Below are positions 51,301 through 61,548 of a stretch of DNA of 64,000 bases, piece after piece. The notes below the pieces were generated by a model. It made no database searches and had not been told where the DNA came from. It saw only the letters and a program-made list of their open reading frames with translations. Every line of letters starts with the position of its first letter. Position 1 is the first letter of the stretch. Made by a program: the position numbers and the translations under genes. The DNA lies in the NCBI RefSeq assembly GCF_905147045.1, contig NC_065889.1, forward strand, positions 8,995,001 to 9,059,000, written 5' to 3'. This stretch comes from Nymphalis io (Eukaryota > Arthropoda > Insecta > Lepidoptera > Nymphalidae).

Positions 51301-54300
51301 ATAAAAAAATATTCGGATACATTGTCAAAAATATTAGTCTCTTAGCCAAGTTTACACTTATACACGTTGCGGGGCTATAGTTTGTGAGGAAACAAAACAA
51401 TGCAAGCGAGTCGTGACGTTGGACGACTGCAGGTTACAAGTGTAGACAAAGCATAAAATTTTAACATTACGTTGTCGACCCAAAAACAAACCGTTTCCAA
51501 TTTAATACGTAGTAGGTCCAGGGAACGCTTGCCTATTAGTGTGCCTTTACTTGTATATTAATAAGTTAAATCGACTACTAGGTGACTAAGAAATTTCAAA
51601 GAATATTATGTATAATTATTTATTTTCATTATTCAAAGTTTACAATCTACTTTAAGAAGCTTCCTTAGGATTATAGAAACCTCTAGGCCCAAGTAGTTAA
51701 ATACGATGTTTATAGTTAAATTTAGGGATATCATCTCATGTTTCCCACTTTATATGAAAAATCGGAACAACTCGTAAATATAAAAAAAAAAAAACATAAT
51801 ATAAAAAAATCGAGGCGATTTCTTCGCCTTGTTAAAAATGTTAAGACTGTTGAATTCATATAAACGAATTTATTGTACCTTTCATAATCTTTATATGAAA
51901 AATTTATCTTTGAACATGGATAGGTACTTAAAGGGAAATTTAGATATATTAAAAGGTGAGGCTATTATTGGATGTTTCGAAATACTTAAAGATAGTCAAT
52001 TTAGCCAGTGCCTAAACTTAAAACGTGTAAAATTGAACTCCTTTAACATTTCCTTAATTAAAACCAGGTAACGTTCTCCTTTCAGAGTTCCTTCATTTAA
52101 TTCTATACAAATAAAGTATAAATTCTATTGTATTTGTTATAAACAATTATGAAATGTATATTTATGTTAATGAGAAATATCTTATTTAGAATATCTTATT
52201 TCTATATCGATGGAACATTATTTAATTAAAGCTATATCATCAATTGGTGCTAAATTAAACTTAAGGCGACGTCACATGTGATGTGACATTAAAAAATGTC
52301 CCCTAAAGTGTATGTTGTTTGTTAATATTGTTATTTTAAAAAACATCTTGTGTTGCCCTTATTATTTTTATCTTTAAAAAAACAAATTGTTTTCATTGGG
52401 GCTTCAGAAAATGTGCAGCTATCGACATTTTATATGTATACATGAGAATTTTATGAGCAGATGCTATATGTATATATATTATATCATTATATATATATAA
52501 CATTACAGATTATAATATATTGACATATTTTTAACATTATTATAACACAGATTTAAAATAGATTTATTCATCAGCCGTTTCATTGTTAAAGAATATATAT
52601 GCTTATAATATTACAAAATATATTAAATTCTTAAAATTTTGTAGGGAAATTATCAAATTTGCAGAGAATAAATTATATAATTAATTATGGCATTAAACTA
52701 ATTACAATGATTATTTATTTTCTATTGTAATGTTAATATTGACTATTGTAACTTAGAGAGGTGTTTCAACAATAATTTCAAGTCATAACTAGCTGAATTT
52801 TTACATATTATATGAACATTTTAATAATATATAACTAGGTTAATTTCAAAATCAGTTGATGAAAAATAGGTGTACAATAATCAAAAGCTCCATTTTGTCA
52901 ATTGAGTCAAGTCGATTGACGGCCTTTATTATAAACGTTGCTTAGCGGGTGTTCAGTTAAACACTGATTTCTCACTTTCTGTCATCATTGATTTCACATT
53001 CGAAAGAAGAAGACGCAGCATTTTTTAACTAATCACCCCTAAACGACATTTATAGATAAATGTGTAGGTTTTTTATTGTTTTGTGATGGAAATATTCATA
53101 TAATAAAAGATTTATTTGTCAGACTTGTTATAAAAGCGATTGACAAAATGAGCCAATCTTTAGACATATTTTTGAAAGATAAAGTTTTTGGTTAAAAAAT
53201 TACAATGCAGGTTTTGTTAAACAATTGTTTATTGGATAACAAAGTCATAGAACAGTACGAAGTTCTTATTATTGAAAAATGTTTTCGAATCGTAGATAAT
53301 TTTCGGTCTTAGGTTAAGAATAGATTGCAGCAGTTTAAATTCCAATCAAGAAGTGAGAGTAAAAAATTAGACCGTTCTACACCTCTCGTAAGTATTTTTA
53401 AATAAAACTATACAAATAAATATTTTATCTTAACATGACACAGTAAATTTGACGCAAAATATTATTAAATTATATAACATAGTTCTTAGCCAAATGTTGA
53501 CTCCATATTTTTTGTTATTTGCACATAGACAATAGCAAATGCAAAGTGTAAAGTTTAGACAAATTTAGATTCGAAAGCTACACGACATAGAATTATTTGT
53601 TATTGAAAGAAATACGATCGTATACAATAAGGTGTTAATTACTATTTTTAGAATCTTTAAAGAAAATAATAAAAGTTAAAGCTAAACCGAATGTTTTCTA
53701 TTAATGTTATTGTTTGCTTTTGTTCCATTCGTTATTTTATTTTTTCTTTTATACCTTTTTAATTTATTGTGACTTTTTGTAAAGGCATATTATTAACGGA
53801 TCAATTTAATCAAAATGTTATGATATTTAAAATGATTTTTATGAACGTGTAGAGTTGATTTAAATGTTATAAAAGTTAATAATACGCTTTCCTTATGCCT
53901 TATTATGTTTCTGTTATATTTGTTACAAGTACTTAGTTTCTATTATAAATCTGTATCCAATATTATGGCCGCACATATTGGACAAATATATTTCCACATT
54001 TCGTTAATCTAAACTACAATAAATTGATGATGCTACGACTTTACCTTAAAGCGTACCTTTTATGGTGATATCAGCAACGATGCTTATTACTTTATTATAT
54101 AAAATTATTCAAACTTTATTGAAGAATAAACTATGTTTAATAGTAGCAAAGTAACAACACGGGTTATTAGTAAAGATTAGTTTAAGTTATTTATAATATT
54201 ATAGGCATAAATTGTGTTGTTTACAATGGAGTGAATTTTCTATTCGGTAGAAAACTAGTAGTCACGAAGAGAGGACTGATCAGGTAGGTATGTTGTCATA

Positions 54301-57300
54301 TGATACTACTCACGTAGTCGGTGTGGTTAGAGCTAGTTACGTTAACATGCTTTCTATGTTGCTCAAATTGACGCTATGCGATAACAAAGTATTTTTGGTT
54401 CAGTACAAATTGTTGCTTTTGTATTTTTTATTTTAAACAATAGATTTAGATGTCTTGTAAAATGTAATCCACTACGAGGCTATGTTATTTGGTTATGTTA
54501 AAACGATGATGGCAGCTATTATTCATAATTACTTAAAAATAATCCTTGCCAGAATTTCACTTGTCTATCTCAACTGAATAACCCACCTTATGTGATCTTA
54601 TGAGCTAAGGAAAACTAATGCGTTATTTTATATAAATAATGCACCCACACTTGCCGAAATAGTTCCAAATGCAAACACTTGAGTCCTATTTTTAACATAG
54701 TGAAAACTATCTTTTTTGTTACATTATTTTTTTAATTTATTACGTAGACTTAATGATTATTTTATATAGTTTTAGAAGTTTGACTTTACTGGAATCCATT
54801 GTTTTATCCAAATGTTTTTTTTTTGTAATTTTCTATAACCACTGCCTAGTGTTTACTCAAAGGAAAAAATTATTTTGCACAGCATAAATTTTTATTTTGT
54901 ATCTAAAATATTCATAGGAATATCGATAATTTCTACTTATATTTTATGTTTTAAATTTTTATTTTTGTTTCTAGTTTGATATATATTTTATTTAAGGATT
55001 CATATTTGGACGAGTTTGTCATTGTAATGTATTTGTACAGTAATACGAGCTTTATCAGTAAAAAAAAACATTGGTGCTACTTATTTCTTCAGCAATATTA
55101 AGTTAATTTATTTTGACGAACTTGTCTTTCGTAGTTCCATCTATCACGTGGTTTTCGTTTTTATCATGGTGTAATTATTTTCGTCATACAATTTGAACAA
55201 ATAAATATTAATATATTTTCGTCTTTTGTTTCTTTTATTCGCCTTTGGTTATACCCATTTTTATTTTCCATTGCTAAATTACGTTTTCATTTTATTTTCT
55301 TTTGTAGATCTTCTGTTGTATGTGTATGTTAATATAAATTAATTATTGCAAAGTATATAGTATAATAATAAAATACATAATTTCAGGTCGCGGTACACCT
55401 GAATTTGAGAATAAAGACATTAAATATGAACAATCACCCTCAAATGACGGTCATGGAAAAATCCGTATTAATCCTGCAACACAATCTGCATCTACTTCGA
55501 ATGAATATCAAAATGATTCCATTAATAATAATACGTTACCAACAGGAGGGAGCCAGATGCAAAGACCAGTTGTTAGAAGACGTATTCGAAGAAGAGCTAA
55601 CTCTGCTTCCAACGACCCGGCAGAACAATTGACAGAGATGTCCGTTCGGGGCCTGAATCTGTTCAGATACGCGTCTGTCAATGAAGGCGTGTACCAATGC
55701 ACAGAGTGCGCGAAAGAAAATATACAAAAAACGTTTAAAAACAAATATTCATTCCAGAGGCATGCTTTCCTCTATCACGAGGGTCAGCAAAGAAAAGTTT
55801 TTCCATGTCCCGTTTGTTGCAAGGAATTTTCCCGACCCGACAAAATGAAGAACCATATGAAAACAACTCACGACTGTTACGTGCCGAAAGATTGTGTTTA
55901 TCCACCGAATGCCTTCTTCATGCTGCCAGGAATGGAAGGCCAGTTACCTCCTGGGATAAAATTAGAGGCAATAGGTTCGGGATCGCCACACGGTTCAACG
56001 CCCTCACATTCTTCGCCCGATCCTGCACAAGTTTGAGGAAGACTGTGACAAGTATTTCGGATTCCAGAGAACTTTTATCGTTTTGGACCATTTATATAGT
56101 GCCTTTGAAAACGCCTTTATATTATAGATATACTTGAAAATATTATTCTATAGAAGTTCAGAGTTCAATAGGCATAGTATTTGTTCTATTTTTGGAGTGA
56201 AATTTTAACGTACATTTTATTAAGTATTTCCAATGATACTGTTATGCATTTAATATCTAATGTTTGTTACATAGAGCTCATTATGTTTTACTTGTTAAAA
56301 GTATGGTTGTGCAAATATTAGACAATAAATATTATACACAATTTAATGGAGGCCAGTTACGCAACTATTACGGCGTATTAAATTTTAATATTTACATTTT
56401 CTATTAATAGGTGCTTTGCAAGTCTGAAATGAGCCTTCCAATCATTTTCTACTCTAGATTTTTGAACCTTTTACTAAAAGTTACATTACAAATATAATTA
56501 TACTTATTAAAATATCGCAAGACACCAACCAAAGACTGTACATTATTAACATTTAATCTGTCTTCGCAATATACATTGAACAAAAAAATTGACCTAAATG
56601 TACAAGGCCAAAGGCCCAAGCGAGATGACTTTTTCTATAGTACGATTAAAAAAAAAAACGGTGTTTTTTTGCCATTTTGGCTGCTGTATTTGACAGTTTT
56701 AATTCTAATCGTTCATTCTCTAAATGGGTTCTGAAAACAAAGAAAATGTTTGGCAACTTGCGAAAATACATCCCTACGTGGTAGAGTATCAATTATTATT
56801 ATTACTTATTAAAGACTTTATATATAGAAATATTTTAAATTACTGTTTGAATATTAGTGAGCCTATTGTTACGATATCTAATTCTTTATATCAAGTGAAG
56901 TTATAGATAAAAAATATATACAATAAATATGCTTACGTAAAATTTATTAGTGCCATAGCACATATGTTAATGTTGTATATAACGTTATCATATATATCTT
57001 TTCATTATATAACTTAGTTTTACGTAGGTTCTAGTTCGTCTAGAGCCCAAGAAACGACAATCAGCAGTTCTTCCATTGATAAGGGAATATTTGTTAGAAT
57101 TTATGATTAATATCGAGGTTAATTAAGTTCTCGTCTTTAAATAAAAAGGTAATTAAATTAGTTTTATGTTTTAAAAAGAGTTGATAACACTAGCAATTTA
57201 TATTATATAATTACATTATGTATAGAATTTAGATTTACTTTATTAGCTACTTAAAACATTATTATTGAGTTTTGTGTTTAAATTTAGCGCACAATTTTTA

Positions 57301-60300
57301 AGTTTATATAAGGTTGGTAGGTTCAAGTTGATGTATATAATTAAGCTTAGACTTGGATCATTATATATTTTATAGTTGCCGATAAGGTATTAACAATTAT
57401 AACAGTGTGATTTTTTAGATAGGTATACCAGCGCCAGTCAATCGCACAAAATCTGTTTTATCATTGCGTTTATAAGTGTTTTAAATTGAAATCTTAGTCT
57501 TTTCTTTTCCATTCCTGTTATAAACTTTTTCGGTTCCTTGCGGAATTCGTTTATTCGAGTGGCGACTTGTTATTTATGTTTTATTTTTTTTTCTTTTTTT
57601 TTTTTGTAGTATTTTGTTTTGTGATATTAGTGCTAACTAAGTTAGCAACATGTTCATTGTTGTATCATTATCTTTCTTTTCCTTTCTAACCACATGCTGC
57701 AAGGCAGCTTATATTGTATAAATATAGATTATATAAAACGAATTATCGTTTTCATTAAGTATTATGGTTGCGAATTCGTGAACAATTACTTGATAATTAA
57801 TATTGGCGATGGTTGTCATGGCAACATTATTATTTTAAAAAAGTTGTGTTCTTTTTTTGTGTACAGTACAGTTCATTTTTGATATTATTTACGATTTGTT
57901 TAAGGCAATTTTTTTTTGTTTGAGCACACTTGAATAACCACATCGATTTCAACACAAAATTTATTTAATCGTACTTTTATTGATAGTTTAAAAATGGTGA
58001 CATGATTTGATATTGTAAACTCCTTTTATTTTAGTTTTAAACAAACAATATTTTTTATAAAAAATTATAAATAAAAACTTTCGAGCGATTCAGATTTTCT
58101 GCGTAGTATTTTTATAGAAATGTTGTAACAGTTTAAAGTTTAAAATTTCGTAACTATGATTTCTTAAAATTTATTTAGAAAAAAAAAATATATAAAAGCT
58201 TATCCAATTTTTTAAAAGAGAAAATAACGTTTTACGCATTAAACGTCCTACGTCTTAAGATTTAGATTCAAGGTAGTGCAATTTTTATACGCGTGTTGAA
58301 TTTTTCTATATTCTATTGAATGAATAGTTAACTGAAGTACAGAAGTATATTTATTGTGCCGTTTCAACATAAATAACGGTGTTAGTATTACTGTAACTTT
58401 GTGTATATTATAAATAGAATGCTATGGTTTTTCATCAAAACTGTCGATAGCATTTTATATAATCAGAGACTACGTTTGTTATTGGACACTAACATTTAAT
58501 ATTCTTTTAGTATTTTTACAATATAAGTACTAAATATATTGTGTATTTTATAATCTTTATATATACGTTAACATTACTACCACAGTTTAACTGGATAATT
58601 ATGTTAATTAGAGGTAAATTATCGTTGCAAACAGCAAAGCTTTAACCATAAATTTGATTTAAGCTACGAAATATGAAGAAAATAATTTTTAAATGTAACA
58701 AGAAATTAAACTAGTTTTTATTTAAGGAAAAGAATCTTACCAACGCATTGTAATGCAATGCAAAAATATGTAAACTACAAATATTAATTCAAATAAAAAT
58801 ATAAAAGACTAATTGAGTCCATTTATTTTTTAATATTCTACCCTTCTTGTTTACAGAAGTTATGTATCGTAAAAAGTGTAATAATTATTATATGGATGTA
58901 CAGATATAGCTATGCTAATAAAATGTAAGCGTAACAATGTATCATTTAAATAATTCACAATTCAAATGATACATTGTAAAACTTACATTTTGAATTTTAC
59001 TATAATATACCGCCATTTTGAATAAAGTGTTTTGCAAAGATATATCTCAAAAACGGTATGATGAAAAAAAAAATTGTCAATATTGTAGGAAGTTACTTTT
59101 CCTCTATTTCATCCATCAAGCAGATGTAGTCAACGTTTCTTAAGAAATAGTTGAATAACTTCAATTGTCACTTTTCTTTTGACAATATATTTATAGTTGT
59201 TAGGATAGTGGTACTCAAACTTGTTTAGCCGACTCGTCTCGAAAAGTACTAAAGGCATAAAAAAATTGAACAAAAAAGGGTTTCCTTTTTTATCAATTAT
59301 ATGGATTTTTGGTTGGACTTTAATAATAATTTTGAACATTGACGTATATGTTCAAAAAATATATATGATTTGCGATACATCCGAGAAGATTTTTTTCAAA
59401 AGTAAATGTAAAATATAAAGGTGAAGTATTTGATATTCATTAATTTTAAAATTTTCAGGTAAAACCAATTATCATAAATAAAAATGTGTTCATTGAAAAT
59501 ATATATGAAAAGTTATTAGGTAATTTAAATTGAATCATTAATTAATTCCCAAATATATATATGTTCTGAACTTGATAAATGCAAATTAATTTTATTTATT
59601 TATCGTACTTTTCTTAATAAATTAAACAAATATATCTAAAACATGATACCATGTTTTATTTTTTATTATTGTTAAATTTCAGAATATCACTACTTCGAAG
59701 ATGACGTCAACAGTATACCGATTATAACACTCGAAGTTTTGTCAGATTCTTCAGCAGCTGAATATAAAGAAGAGAATATTATAGAAATTCAACAAAATAC
59801 AATAGAAGCAATACAAGAATCAGGTGTACATTTTTTGACAGAAACTATCAATGGAGATGAAACAGAGAACAAAGACCAAGATAATTCGAAAGACATACCC
59901 AAAGTAAGAAATGATTTGTTAGAATATATGACTAGAAATGACGGTAGTGTTGTTTGCAAGCTTTGTGGGGAGGTCTTACAAAGTCGAACGCATTGGTATA
60001 GGCACAAATACAAGCTACACGTCATACAACCTTTGAACCCGGCCCCTCTCTTTCAATGCGAACAATGTCTGGTGTACTTCAAAAGCAGAAAAGGTAAGTT
60101 AGATATGTATAAAATTTGTGTGTATGTGTGTTTCAAGATTGATTTGAGATTAAACGTTTATACTTATAATAACGTTTCAAAATAAAACGGTTGTGACGGA
60201 AAACGAAGCTTCGCTTCTGTCACGTATACCTTTTTGCGCTCTTTTTCCAGGATATTTAACTTGCACCAGATTTTAGTTGATCTAAATTATGTCTTTAGGT

Positions 60301-61548
60301 TATATTGGTCACTTAGCAAGCAGACATAGTGACGTTTTGAAAGACTCCAGTCCTGTTCTAACAAATTCACAAGCCGAAGCCCTATCACAACAACAAACTA
60401 CAAAACCGACAACAACCACTCAAACTGATATAAAAGAAGAAATCGATCCAGAATTGTCTATACCAAAATCCAGTGTGCCAAATTACCAAACTAATGGAAA
60501 ACAATTAAATAACACGGTAGTTAAAACTCCTGAAACAAAAAAAGGTCATAGAAATACTAGAGGTAAGTATAAAAGCAGTATTAGTAGAAGTAGTTTCTTA
60601 CGTACATAGTGACTTTTTTTATTACCATCTTAAGTATTAACAGCTATGTAAATAAGTCTCCCATAAACAAATAACATGGTCGATCTCATCAAATACTGTA
60701 ACCGTATACTTTTAATTAACCAAGTTATGTTCAGATTCTCGATTTTTTATTTAAAAGGTAAATTCTAAGAAAAAAATATCACAAAAAAAAATATGATAAT
60801 ATGAATGAAACTTTAAAATATATTTTACAAGCTTTCAATTTACAAAATTCACTTTTTGTAGAGTACACTCTTTATTCTTCATTCTTCTAAGTCGGTGTTG
60901 CCCAATTAGTGGTATGCGTACCTCTGGGGGAACGCGTAGTTATATGAAGGGACCGTACCGTATAAATATCGTATAAATTTAAAAAAAAAAAACACAATCA
61001 ACGATAAGAATTTATCGTGGGATTTTCTCAGAAAAACTTTTTTGGATTGTAACATAAATTTCCAAAAACGCCAAGTCCAGACATTCTCAACTTATGTATT
61101 TCCCAACAAACAGAATTTATTTAGATAGATTTATATGATTTCTGCTATAGAGATACTCGAGTTCTTTCTTAAGGGGATATGCAAGAAAAACTAATGACAA
61201 TGGAAACGCTTTTTCTAAGTCTTCGACAAACATAAAATACCTTTACAAATCGAGATGTGATTATCTTAGATTTAAAATATTAAAGTAACATTCATGAATG
61301 TGACTAACGATGACCTATGATTCTAAGTAAGGACTAAAACTTAATTAATAAATAGTGACTTTCTTTTTGCCAATTAAGGAAGTTCATGGGAAAATATTAG
61401 CCAATCGGAATGGGAAGAAAGGCGATCAAAGGAGGAGAAGTTAGTAGCAGACATCATAGATCGGGTGCGGAGAGAGTGCGAGGCTCAAGGCTCGGGAGGA
61501 CCCGCTCGACGCGGCTACTCGCGTAGAACAACCGTTATGCACACATAA
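47461..61548 (+). CDS. ttk: tramtrack, BTB/zinc-finger transcription factor with alternative 3' cassettes
   Basis: Gene-level entry. A single BTB exon (47461-48322) is spliced to one of three 3' cassettes: beta/p69-type (49086-49879, total 551 residues), alpha/p88-type (55387-56036, 503 residues), and an additional third type of three exons (59683-60093, 60299-60562, 61379-61548; 568 residues). All junctions are phase 1 and keep the frame. In Drosophila, Ttk is a nuclear repressor that blocks neuronal fate and acts in eye, trachea, glia and follicle cells. Its BTB domain multimerises and recruits corepressors, and the fingers set DNA specificity. The fly proteins are longer (643 and 813 residues) because of low-complexity inserts that are absent here. 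Confidence 0.88.
48323..49085 (+). other. ttk: ttk intron between BTB exon and beta cassette
   Basis: It has a GTACGT donor and a TCAAATTTCAG acceptor, with no coding or repeat signal. For the alpha and third isoforms the intron instead runs to 55386 or 59682, skipping the nearer cassettes. Confidence 0.7.
49086..49879 (+). CDS. ttk: tramtrack beta (p69-type) zinc-finger exon
   Basis: The junction codon G|AT gives Asp288; the exon then encodes 263 residues to TAA at 49877. It keeps the DEYNEPIEYKYNP motif that follows the common region in fly p69. The C-terminal DNA-binding block begins SVRDYCIKEGENVFRCK. Finger 1 (483-506) and finger 2 (513-536) are both C-X2-C-X12-H-X4-H, with THISNFCRHYVTSH and FKEFTRKDN shared with fly Ttk69. 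Fly Ttk69 binds AGGAC-type sites in pair-rule genes. A psi-K-x-E motif (IKQE, Lys316) is a possible SUMO site; fly Ttk69 is reported as a SUMO substrate. The region between junction and fingers is shorter than in fly. Confidence 0.93.
49880..55386 (+). other. ttk: Beta 3' UTR and intronic DNA before the alpha cassette
   Basis: AT-rich with no supported exon. The 80-codon frame at 51829 has no zinc-finger or other recognisable motif and lacks flanking splice sites in the right phase. No repeat of the families listed above was found, in contrast to the upstream desert. Confidence 0.5.
50529..50534 (+). terminator. Candidate poly(A) signal for the beta isoform
   Basis: AATAAA lies 650 bases after the beta stop; others lie at 50699-50704 and 52110-52115. 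Which is used cannot be told from sequence, and chance occurrence is likely in AT-rich DNA. Confidence 0.25.
55387..56036 (+). CDS. ttk: tramtrack alpha (p88-type) zinc-finger exon
   Basis: The acceptor ATAATTTCAG ends at 55386. The junction codon G|GT gives Gly288, then 215 residues to TGA at 56034. A basic stretch RPVVRRRIRRRA precedes AEQLTEMSVRGLNLFRYASV, a block I recognise from fly Ttk88. Finger 1 (390-418) is unusual, C-X2-C-X17-H-X4-H, with the long KENIQKTFKNKYSFQRH loop that is also typical of fly p88. Finger 2 (426-449) is regular with CPVCCKEFSRPDKMKNH. The tail is Pro/Ser/Gly-rich. A psi-K-x-E motif (IKYE, Lys300) lies close to the junction. In fly, p88 and p69 differ in DNA targets and in their roles in the eye. 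Confidence 0.93.
56324..56329 (+). terminator. Candidate poly(A) signal for the alpha isoform
   Basis: AATAAA lies about 290 bases after the alpha stop codon; further copies lie at 56932-56937 and 59021-59026. Plausible by position only. Confidence 0.35.
58920..58991 (+). other. 72-base imperfect hairpin
   Basis: A 28-base left arm (58920-58947) and right arm (58964-58991) pair at 25 of 28 positions around a 16-base loop, with the mismatches clustered opposite GCGT. It lies in ttk intronic or 3' UTR DNA. It could be a small RNA precursor on either strand, a MITE relic or a chance palindrome. Confidence 0.6.
59683..60093 (+). CDS. ttk: tramtrack third-cassette exon a: acidic linker, finger 1 and half of finger 2
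   Basis: The acceptor GTTAAATTTCAG ends at 59682, giving a phase-1 junction G|AA (Glu288). The frame then stays open for 136 codons to a GTAAGT donor at 60094. There is no good start codon in the exon, as expected for an internal 3' cassette. An acidic, Asn/Gln-containing linker (289-376) leads to finger 1, C379-X2-C382-X12-H395-X4-H400 (CKLCGEVLQSRTHWYRH). Finger 2 starts at C413 and C416 (CEQCLVYFKSRK) and is cut by the intron. The fingers differ from both beta and alpha and lack the CPxCxKEF core. Fusion to the BTB exon is inferred from phase and position. Confidence 0.8.
60299..60562 (+). CDS. ttk: tramtrack third-cassette exon b: completes finger 2, Gln/Thr-rich linker
   Basis: The acceptor GTCTTTAG ends at 60298. 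The codon G|GT restores Gly425, and YIGHLASRH completes finger 2 (C413-X2-C416-X12-H429-X4-H434). This completion across an intron strongly supports the splice model. The rest is a linker rich in Gln, Thr and Lys with a psi-K-x-E SUMO-like motif IKEE (Lys470). A strong GTAAGT donor begins at 60563. A second acceptor, TTTTTCCAG, at 60250 is also in frame but would stop after eight codons. Confidence 0.8.
60563..61378 (+). other. ttk: Last intron of the third ttk cassette
   Basis: It has a GTAAGT donor and an AAG acceptor. Within it, about 60893-60935 (GTGTTGCCCAATTAGTGG and CCTCTGGGGGAACGCG) resembles the end of a hAT-type transposon, but no opposite end or transposase was found. Otherwise AT-rich. 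Confidence 0.55.
61379..61548 (+). CDS. ttk: tramtrack third-cassette exon c: charged C-terminal tail
   Basis: The acceptor TTTGCCAATTAAG ends at 61378. G|GA gives Gly513, followed by 55 codons to TAA at 61546. The segment WEERRSKEEKLVADIIDRV (after SQSE) and its continuation RRECEAQ are dense in Glu, Lys and Arg with spaced hydrophobics, so an amphipathic helix or short coiled coil is likely. A Gly/Arg-rich end follows. The exon is GC-rich against its AT-rich flanks, as expected for coding DNA. Too short and ATG-poor to show as a long open frame. The isoform totals 568 residues. Confidence 0.72.

Larger units (their letters stand above)
56037..59682 (+). other. ttk: Alpha 3' UTR and intron before the third cassette
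   Basis: No supported exon; the short frames at 56724, 57694 and 59221 are hydrophobic or low-complexity with no finger cysteines in order. It contains the hairpin at 58920-58991. At about 59203 a stretch TAGTGGTACTCAAACTTG resembles the end of a hAT-type DNA transposon, without a partner end. Confidence 0.45.

Noticed and set aside
51829..52071. Possible further ttk cassette (80-codon frame)
   Set aside because: No C2H2 spacing, no phase-1 acceptor directly upstream, AT-driven composition.
55405..55632. 75-codon plus frame and several minus frames over the alpha zinc-finger exon
   Set aside because: Shadows of the alpha exon; the true frame continues through two C2H2 fingers.
60893..60935. 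hAT-type transposon end (also a similar motif near 59203)
   Set aside because: Only one end-like motif each, with no matching inverted end, duplication or transposase; kept as a remark only.
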